From Cupriavidus necator (GTDB taxonomy: Bacteria; Pseudomonadota; Gammaproteobacteria; Burkholderiales; Burkholderiaceae): a stretch of 64,000 bases of DNA. The notes beneath the pieces are model-generated. The model worked only from the letters and a program-made list of their open reading frames with translations, did not search any database and was not told the DNA's origin. A program made the position numbers and the translations under genes. Location of the stretch: NCBI RefSeq assembly GCF_013141915.1, contig NZ_SROX01000002.1:372001-436000 (forward strand), written 5' to 3'. This document shows positions 58,573 to 64,000 of the stretch, piece after piece (positions within the stretch are counted from its first letter, which is position 1; each line of letters opens with the position of its first letter).

Positions 58573-59459
58573 ACCGCGCCACCCGCAGCAGCCATCCCCT
58601 GCCCCCGCCCGAACTGCGCGACTGCCCCGCGCCGGCCAAGCTCAACCTGTTCCTGCACGTGACCGGCCGCCGCGCCGACGGTTACCACACGCTGCAGACC
58701 GTGTTCCAGCTGGTCGACTGGTGCGATACGCTGCATTTCCGCCGCCGCGACGACGGCGTGGTCGCGCGGATCACCGAGGTGCCGGGCGTGCCGGCCGAAA
58801 CAGACCTGGTGGTGCGGGCCGCGCGCGCCCTGCAGGCCGCCACCGGCACCACGTTCGGCGCCGACATCGCCATCGACAAGGTGCTGCCGATGGGCGGCGG
58901 CATCGGCGGCGGCTCTTCCGACGCCGCCACCACGCTGCTGGCGCTGAACCACCTGTGGGGCCTGGGGCTGCCACGCGCCGAACTGATGCGGATCGGGCTG
59001 ACGCTGGGCGCCGACGTGCCGGTGTTCGTGCTCGGACAGAACGCCTTTGCACAGGGCATTGGCGAGGACCTGACTCCGGTCGAGCTGCCCGACAGCTGGT
59101 TCGTGATCATCCATCCGAAGCAGCATGTCCCCACCGCTGAAATTTTTTCGGACGCGTGCTTGACAAGGGATACGCCGCTCTCCATAATTGCGGTCTTCGC
59201 TGCTCGTGCAAACAAATTCGATTTCGGTCGCAACGATCTGGAACCGATCGCAACAGCGAAGTTCGGCGAAGTCGCCCGAGCCCTGGCATGGCTGAAGCAA
59301 CACAATCAGCATGCCCGGATGACCGGATCCGGAGCCTGCGTGTTTGCGCGTTTTCCCGACGCAACGACAGCGCAGCAGGTTTTGGAAAGGTTGCCGCCCG
59401 CATGGGATGGCAGGTGTGTGAGAAGTCTGGCACAACACCCGCTCGCGACGTTCGCATAG
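58569..59459 (+). CDS. ispE: 4-diphosphocytidyl-2-C-methyl-D-erythritol kinase IspE
   Basis: A 296-residue GHMP kinase. [20 protein letters not shown] at the start, ATP loop [19 protein letters not shown], and [11 protein letters not shown] near the end. It catalyses the fourth MEP-pathway step for isoprenoids. From about 59137 the codon use and GC shift down sharply, although the IspE family match continues. A sigma-70-like promoter lies inside this segment. Confidence 0.95.
   Translation: MNRATRSSHPLPPPELRDCPAPAKLNLFLHVTGRRADGYHTLQTVFQLVDWCDTLHFRRRDDGVVARITEVPGVPAETDLVVRAARALQAATGTTFGADIAIDKVLPMGGGIGGGSSDAATTLLALNHLWGLGLPRAELMRIGLTLGADVPVFVLGQNAFAQGIGEDLTPVELPDSWFVIIHPKQHVPTAEIFSDACLTRDTPLSIIAVFAARANKFDFGRNDLEPIATAKFGEVARALAWLKQHNQHARMTGSGACVFARFPDATTAQQVLERLPPAWDGRCVRSLAQHPLATFA
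59160..59188 (+). promoter_or_regulatory. Consensus-like sigma-70 promoter inside ispE
   Basis: TTGACA (59160-59165), 17-bp spacer, CATAAT (59183-59188): a perfect -35, ideal spacing and a 5/6 -10. It points at tRNA-Gln and prs, so those genes probably have their own start from within ispE. Confidence 0.7.
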
Positions 59460-59531
59460 CAAGTTTTCGTTCGGCGCGGTATGACACTGTCACATGGCAG
59501 TCTGGTACCACGAAGAACGGCCCGGTTGTGT

Positions 59532-59608
59532 AGGGGAGTCGCCAAGTTGGTCAAGGCACCGGATTTTGATTCCGGCATTCGAAGGTTCGAATCCTTCTTC
59601 CCCTGCCA
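59532..59608 (+). tRNA. tRNA-Gln (anticodon TTG)
   Basis: 77 nt including encoded CCA. Acceptor AGGGGAG/TTCCCCT (with one G-T), D arm GCC...GGC, anticodon stem CCGGA/TCCGG with loop TTTTGAT, T arm GAAGG-TTCGAAT-CCTTC, then G-CCA. The anticodon TTG reads CAA/CAG. Confidence 0.96.
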
Positions 59609-59649
59609 TTACTTCCTATAGTGTCCTAACGGAACACGATATCTTCCAA

Positions 59650-59670
59650 GTCACCGGCTTCGCCGGTGAC
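59650..59670 (+). other. Stem-loop in the prs leader
   Basis: GTCACCGGC (59650-59658) and GCCGGTGAC (59662-59670) pair perfectly around TTC. No T-run follows. It lies 36 bases before prs and after tRNA-Gln; it may be a processing or stability element of the tRNA-prs transcript. Confidence 0.55.
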
Positions 59671-59705
59671 ACCAAGCTCCCCCAGCAGCAAGACAGGTGC
59701 CCCGA

Positions 59706-60659
59706 ATGAGCAGCGAAGGCTTGATGGTATTTACCGGCAACGCCAACCCCAAACTCGCGGAGGCTGTCGTACAGCACCTCGGCATTCCGCTAGGCAAGGC
59801 CCAGGTTGGCCGCTTCTCCGACGGTGAAGTCCAGGTCGAAATCCAGGAAAACGTTCGCGGCAAGCACGTCATCGTGCTGCAGTCCACCTGCGCGCCGACC
59901 AACGACAACCTGATGGAACTGATGGTGATGGTCGATGCGCTCAAGCGCGCTTCGGCACGCAGCATCACCGCCGCCATGCCCTACTTCGGCTATGCCCGCC
60001 AGGACCGCCGCCCGCGCTCGGCGCGCGTCGCGATCTCGGCCAAGGTGGTGGCCAACATGCTCGAGGTCGCTGGTGTCGAGCGCGTGCTGACGATGGACCT
60101 GCACGCCGACCAGATCCAGGGCTTCTTCGATATTCCCGTCGACAACATCTACGCTTCGCCGGTACTGCTGGGCGACCTGCGCGAGAAGAACTACGGCGAC
60201 CTGCTGGTGGTCTCGCCGGACGTCGGCGGCGTGGTCCGTGCCCGCGCGCTGGCCAAGGAACTGAACTGCGACCTGGCGATCATCGACAAGCGCCGTCCCA
60301 AGGCCAACGTGGCCGAGGTGATGAACATCATCGGTGAAGTCGACGGCCGCAACTGCGTCATCATGGACGACATGATCGACACCGGCGGCACGCTGTGCAA
60401 GGCCGCCCAGGTACTGAAGGAGCGCGGTGCGCTGAAGGTCTTCGCCTACTGCACGCACCCTGTGCTGTCGGGCGGCGCGGCGGCCCGCATCGCGGATTCG
60501 GCACTGGACGAAGTGGTGGTGTGCGACACCATCCCGCTGTCCGAGGAAGCTGCAAAGTGCACCAAGATCCGCCAGCTCTCGACCGCCCCGCTGCTGGCCG
60601 AGACCTTCACCCGCATCGTCAAGGGCGACTCCATCATGTCGCTGTTCGCGGGTTCCTGA
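59706..60659 (+). CDS. prs: Ribose-phosphate pyrophosphokinase
   Basis: A 317-residue protein. [13 protein letters not shown] at the start, catalytic flexible-loop region [20 protein letters not shown] signature [20 protein letters not shown] and loop [13 protein letters not shown]. Makes PRPP from ribose 5-P and ATP for nucleotides, His, Trp and NAD. The ATG at 59706 is chosen; a GTG at 59697 is in frame. Confidence 0.97.
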   Translation: MSSEGLMVFTGNANPKLAEAVVQHLGIPLGKAQVGRFSDGEVQVEIQENVRGKHVIVLQSTCAPTNDNLMELMVMVDALKRASARSITAAMPYFGYARQDRRPRSARVAISAKVVANMLEVAGVERVLTMDLHADQIQGFFDIPVDNIYASPVLLGDLREKNYGDLLVVSPDVGGVVRARALAKELNCDLAIIDKRRPKANVAEVMNIIGEVDGRNCVIMDDMIDTGGTLCKAAQVLKERGALKVFAYCTHPVLSGGAAARIADSALDEVVVCDTIPLSEEAAKCTKIRQLSTAPLLAETFTRIVKGDSIMSLFAGS

Positions 60660-60680
60660 TAGAATCTTTGGCTTTACTGC

Positions 60681-60773
60681 GTTGATCGCCCTGGTTTGGC
60701 GGTCAACGTGACCTGATCGGCGCATGGTTTGCTGATTTGCGCCGCAACGAGGCTGTCTGGTCGCGGACAGCCT
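60681..60773 (+). promoter_or_regulatory. Two stem-loops in the rplY leader
   Basis: Hairpin 1: GTTGATCGCC (60681-60690) with GGCGGTCAAC (60698-60707), one G-T pair. Hairpin 2: AGGCTGTC (60750-60757) with GACAGCCT (60766-60773), then TCTTACTTTTTGGAG, so the T-rich tail runs into the ribosome site of rplY at 60794. It could be an attenuator. Confidence 0.5.
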
Positions 60774-60793
60774 TCTTACTTTTTGGAGTCATC

Positions 60794-61411
60794 ATGAAAG
60801 TTGTCGCTTTCGAGCGTAGCGTACAGGGAACGGGTGCGAGCCGCCGCCTGCGCAATTCGGGCAAGACCCCCGGCATCATCTACGGCGGCGCCGCCGAGCC
60901 GAAGATGATCGAACTGGATCACAACGCGCTGTGGCACGCCCTGAAGAAGGAAGCGTTCCACTCGTCGATCCTGGACCTGGAAGTGGCCGGCAAGAGCGAA
61001 AAGGCCCTGCTGCGCGCATTCCAGATGCACCCGTTCAAGCCGCTGGTGCTGCACGTTGATTTCCAGCGCGTGTCCGCCAACGACAAGATCCACGTCAAGG
61101 TGCCCCTGCATTTCATGAACCAGGAAGTCGCTCCTGGCGTGAAGCTGGGCCACGGCATCGTCAACCACATCGTGAACGACCTGGAAGTGTCGTGCCTGCC
61201 GGCCGACCTGCCCGAGTTCATCGAAGTGGACGTCGGCGCGATGGAGCTGGGCCAGACCCTGCACCTGTCCGACCTGAAGCTGCCGAAGGGCGTGACCGTG
61301 ATCACCCACGGTGACGACAACCCGGCCATCGCCAGCATCTCGCAACCGGCTGGCGCCGTGTCGGAAGCTGCCGAAGGCGGCGAAGCCGCTGGCGAAACCC
61401 CGGCTGCCTAA
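60794..61411 (+). CDS. rplY: 50S ribosomal protein L25/Ctc, long form
   Basis: A 205-residue protein. The N-terminal L25 domain has [20 protein letters not shown] and VDFQRV; the C-terminal TL5/Ctc domain follows with [20 protein letters not shown]; the Ala/Glu/Gly tail is unstructured. Binds 5S rRNA. TTTTTGGAG precedes the ATG. Ends in a strong terminator at 61452. Confidence 0.95.
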   Translation: MKVVAFERSVQGTGASRRLRNSGKTPGIIYGGAAEPKMIELDHNALWHALKKEAFHSSILDLEVAGKSEKALLRAFQMHPFKPLVLHVDFQRVSANDKIHVKVPLHFMNQEVAPGVKLGHGIVNHIVNDLEVSCLPADLPEFIEVDVGAMELGQTLHLSDLKLPKGVTVITHGDDNPAIASISQPAGAVSEAAEGGEAAGETPAA

Positions 61412-61451
61412 GCTGCCGCAGCGGTGGCGGCCCGCGGGCCGCGCCACGAAG

Positions 61452-61480
61452 AAACCGCCGCTCTTGCGGCGGTTTTTTTT
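61452..61480 (+). terminator. Intrinsic terminator after rplY
   Basis: Stem AAACCGCCGC (61452-61461) and GCGGCGGTTT (61466-61475), loop TCTT, eight consecutive Ts to 61480. Confidence 0.93.
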
Positions 61481-61561
61481 CGCCCGGCAGCGGACTGCCG
61501 GTTTTTCGGTATCCTTGGCGCCTGTGGCGCAGTCCCGCGCGCCAACGACCCAGTCAAACGC

Positions 61562-62158
61562 ATGATCAAGCTTATCGTCGGCCTCGGCAATCCCGGTGCG
61601 GAGTACGAGGCCACCCGACACAACGCCGGCTTCTGGCTGGTGGACCAGCTGGCCCGCATGGGCGGCGCCACGCTGCGCGTGGAGGGCCGCTTCCATGGGC
61701 TGGCCGCGCGCGCCCGGCTCTGGGACCAGGAGGTCTGGCTGCTCAAGCCGTCAACCTTCATGAACCGCTCCGGATTGGCGGTGGTATCGCTGGCGCGCTT
61801 CTACAAGATCCTCCCCGACGAGATCGTGGTCGTGCATGACGAGATGGACCTGCCCGCTGGCGCCGCCAAACTCAAGCGCGGCGGCGGCGCGGGCGGCCAC
61901 AACGGTCTCAAGGACATCTCCGCCCACCTGACCACGCAAGACTACTGGCGCCTGCGCCTGGGCGTGGGCCATCCGCGCAATGCGCCCGGCGGTGCCGGCG
62001 CGGGCCGCGAGGACGTGGTGAACTTCGTGCTCAAGCCGCCGCGGCGCGAGGAGCAGGAAGCCATCGATGCCGCGATCGACCGCTGCATCGAGCCGCTTGG
62101 CCTGCTGGCCCGCGGCGACGCCGAGCGCGCCATGGCGCAGCTGCACACCACGCGCTGA
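61562..62158 (+). CDS. pth: Peptidyl-tRNA hydrolase
   Basis: A 198-residue protein. [20 protein letters not shown] with the catalytic His in [42 protein letters not shown]. Recycles tRNA from drop-off peptidyl-tRNA. It begins about 80 bp after the rplY terminator, so it needs its own promoter or read-through. Confidence 0.97.
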   Translation: MIKLIVGLGNPGAEYEATRHNAGFWLVDQLARMGGATLRVEGRFHGLAARARLWDQEVWLLKPSTFMNRSGLAVVSLARFYKILPDEIVVVHDEMDLPAGAAKLKRGGGAGGHNGLKDISAHLTTQDYWRLRLGVGHPRNAPGGAGAGREDVVNFVLKPPRREEQEAIDAAIDRCIEPLGLLARGDAERAMAQLHTTR

Positions 62159-62262
62159 CCACCGCAGGGCATCCACGCATATTCCTGCGACATCAGCATG
62201 AAAACGGGCCGCATCCGCGGTCCGTCGTCGTTTGGCCGCACCAGTCTGCTGTTGCAGACATG

Positions 62263-62296
62263 GTGTCATCAAAGTGCCATGGGCGGCACCTACATT
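62263..62296 (+). promoter_or_regulatory. Putative PhoB box and -10 of the PhoX-like gene
   Basis: GTGTCAT-CAAA-GTGCCAT (62263-62280) fits two 7-bp Pho-box half sites with a 4-bp spacer (first half 6/7, second 5/7). TACATT follows at 62291-62296, exactly 10 bp after the box, the usual PhoB class geometry. The ATG is 70 bp further on. Confidence 0.65.
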
Positions 62297-62365
62297 GCGG
62301 GGTTTCCAATCGCGTCGGTATCGCATGGTTGCCGATGCGCATGACATCCCACAGGAGGAAAGCCC

Positions 62366-64000
62366 ATGTCGTACCTGACCGACGAAGCGCGCGCCGCAAG
62401 CCGCGCCGCCAAGCCCGACGTTGACGTGCCCGGCCAGAGGCTCGAGGATATCGTCGCCGCCAACCCGGCCCGCCGCCGGGTGCTGCGCGGCGGCCTGGGC
62501 CTGTCGCTGGTCTCGGCGTTCGGCAGCGGCCTGCTGGCCGCCTGCGGCGGCGATGACGATCCCGCTCCGGCGCCCGCACCCGCCCCGGCTCCGGCTCCGG
62601 CTCCGGCTCCCGCGCCCGCCCCGGCACCGTCCCCGGCCACGCCGAGCTACGAGGTCACCTTCGAGCCGATCGCCAAGTCCACCGCCGATACCGTGGTGGT
62701 GCCCAGCGGCTACAGCGTCGACGTGCTGTTCTCCGCCGGCGACCCGGTCGAAGCCGGCGCCACCGGCTATGCCGGCGCGTTCCAGTCGTCGGCCGAGACC
62801 GAGCGCCAGGCCGGCGGCAACCATGACGGCATGCACTACTTCGCACTGCCCGGCGTCGACCCGCAAAAGGGCGGCCTGCTGGCGATCAACCACGAGCTGC
62901 CGGACTACAACATCCTGTTCCCGACCGCCTACGTTGCCGCCACCGCAAGCCCCGAGCAGAAGCGCATCGCCCTGTCCGCGGTGGGCATCTCGGTGATTGA
63001 AGTGGAACTGGCCGCCAGCGGCAAGTGGCAGGTCAAGCGCGACTCGGTCTACAACAAGCGCTACACCGGCAACACGCTGTACCGCGTCGGCGGCCCGGCG
63101 GCGCCGGTGGTGGGCGCGACCGTGGTCGGCATGCTCAACAACTGCTCGAGCGGCTATACGCCGTGGGGCACCTACCTGACCTGTGAAGAAAGCACTGACA
63201 ACTACATCGACCCGACCCAGGCCGAAAACGGCTATGGCTGGGTGGTTGAGATCGACCCGTACGGCACGTTGGGGGCGCCGGCCAAGCGCACCGCCATGGG
63301 CCGCTTCGACCATGAGAACGTCGCCTTCATCACCGATGCCAGCCACAACGTCGCCTTCTACATGGGCGACGACGGCACGCCGGGCTGCATCTACAAGTTC
63401 GTGCCGAGCAAGGCGTTCGACCCGAACAACCGTGCCGCCAACGCCAACCTGCTCGACAGCGGCACGCTCTACGTGGCGAAGTTCAATGCCGACGGCAGCG
63501 GCCAGTGGATCGAGCTGGCGCAAGGCAAGAACGGCCTGACGGTCGGTGCCTCGGACCCGGGCAACTGGACCCAGTCGGCGGTATCGCCGGCGCCGACCAC
63601 GGTGGACTTCGCCACCCAGGCAGACGTGCTGATCAACACCAAGTCTGCCGCGCGCGTGGCCGGCGGCACGCTGATGGACCGCCCCGAGTGGATCACCGCC
63701 GCACCGGACAACACGCTCTACTGCACGCTGACCAACAACGGCGGCCGCCAGCAGACCGACGCCGCCAACCCGCGCAAGAACAACCTGCACGGCCATATCG
63801 TCAAGTGGAATGAAGCCGGCAATTCGCCGCTGGCCACGACCTTCACCTGGAGCATCCTGCTGCAGGCCGGCGACCCGTCGCTGGCCACCGACAACCTGAA
63901 AGGCAACATCAACGGCGACACCTTCTCCAGCCCGGACGGCCTGCGCGTCGACCCGAAGGGCCGCCTGTGGGTGCAGACCGACTCGAGCACCAGCGCCACC
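62366..64000 (+). CDS. PhoX-family (DUF839) alkaline phosphatase, 5' part
   Basis: 545 codons, open at the window edge. AGGAGG precedes the ATG. The N-terminus has a Tat-like RRRVLRGGLGLSL and a Cys after LLAA, so it is a possible Tat lipoprotein. A 13-unit Pro-Ala linker (about residues 67-93) follows. The PhoX body has NHDGMHYFALPG, NHELPD, YLTCEEST (Cys near 273, an iron/calcium-centre region in PhoX) and FDHENVAF. It releases phosphate from organic esters outside the cytosol, under probable PhoB control. Confidence 0.88.
   Translation, partial: MSYLTDEARAASRAAKPDVDVPGQRLEDIVAANPARRRVLRGGLGLSLVSAFGSGLLAACGGDDDPAPAPAPAPAPAPAPAPAPAPAPSPATPSYEVTFEPIAKSTADTVVVPSGYSVDVLFSAGDPVEAGATGYAGAFQSSAETERQAGGNHDGMHYFALPGVDPQKGGLLAINHELPDYNILFPTAYVAATASPEQKRIALSAVGISVIEVELAASGKWQVKRDSVYNKRYTGNTLYRVGGPAAPVVGATVVGMLNNCSSGYTPWGTYLTCEESTDNYIDPTQAENGYGWVVEIDPYGTLGAPAKRTAMGRFDHENVAFITDASHNVAFYMGDDGTPGCIYKFVPSKAFDPNNRAANANLLDSGTLYVAKFNADGSGQWIELAQGKNGLTVGASDPGNWTQSAVSPAPTTVDFATQADVLINTKSAARVAGGTLMDRPEWITAAPDNTLYCTLTNNGGRQQTDAANPRKNNLHGHIVKWNEAGNSPLATTFTWSILLQAGDPSLATDNLKGNINGDTFSSPDGLRVDPKGRLWVQTDSSTSAT

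Noticed and set aside
61751-63796. A 681-codon minus-strand open frame opposite pth and the PhoX-like gene
   Set aside because: It is antisense to two clear genes, with Ala/Gly/Arg-rich composition and no ribosome site; a GC-skew artefact.

Overview
The window reads as chromosomal DNA of a high-GC beta-proteobacterium, most likely Cupriavidus (Burkholderiaceae). The main reason is the order kdsD-lptC-lptA-lptB-rpoN-hpf-ptsN-hprK-rapZ and lolB-ispE-tRNA-Gln-prs-rplY-pth, together with the protein sequences. The genus is inferred from memory of gene content; no database was searched.

Layout. 1-218: 3' end of queF. 488-5847: a TetR regulator followed by a complete, translationally coupled envelope efflux cassette (HlyD-like lipoprotein, ABC ATPase, ABC-2 permease, NodT-type outer-membrane lipoprotein). 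5869-12369 (minus): type IV pilus operon pilE-fimT-pilV-pilW-pilX-pilY1. 12765-19208: RpiR-type regulator, small secreted proteins, an HdeD-like membrane protein with an extra cytosolic domain, a two-TM channel-like protein, an RcnB-like protein and a membrane diguanylate cyclase. 19356-24759 (minus): an uncharacterised five-gene envelope cluster (two DUF1254 proteins, a DUF2092 lipoprotein, an Asn/Val-repeat secreted protein, a barrel-like 'transporter'), capped by an H-NS-type gene and a divergent AraC regulator. This cluster is the best candidate for an undescribed system. 26333-39813: second diguanylate cyclase, ssb, an MFS transporter, uvrA, a low-GC orphan secreted protein, a phosphohistidine-type phosphatase, an adenosine-specific kinase family protein, a Na/Pi cotransporter, LysE, apt, a DJ-1/PfpI protein and an RHH protein. 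39857-50635: Kef-type antiporter, then the LPS-transport/sigma-54/PTS-Ntr block. 50728-58572: LON-domain protein, mutY, a dynamin-like GTPase, mutM, a TPR protein and lolB. 58569-62158: ispE, tRNA-Gln(TTG), prs, rplY, pth. 62366-64000: 5' part of a PhoX-like phosphatase gene behind a good PhoB-type promoter.

How the genes work together. The central block links outer-membrane building (KdsD, LptC/A/B, LolB) with sigma-54 and the nitrogen-PTS (PtsN, HprK, RapZ). The kdsC gene that often sits between kdsD and lptC is absent here. Phosphate-related genes recur (Na/Pi cotransporter, PsiF-like protein, PhoX-like phosphatase). Non-coding signals that stand out are a TetR operator-promoter at 425-452, a stem-loop touching the rapZ start codon, a consensus-like sigma-70 promoter inside ispE, a three-copy 14-bp repeat upstream of ssb, a LexA-like box before uvrA, inverted repeats before the DUF1254 cluster and between mutM and the TPR gene, and five intrinsic terminators. 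No insertion sequence, CRISPR array, rRNA or prophage was seen.
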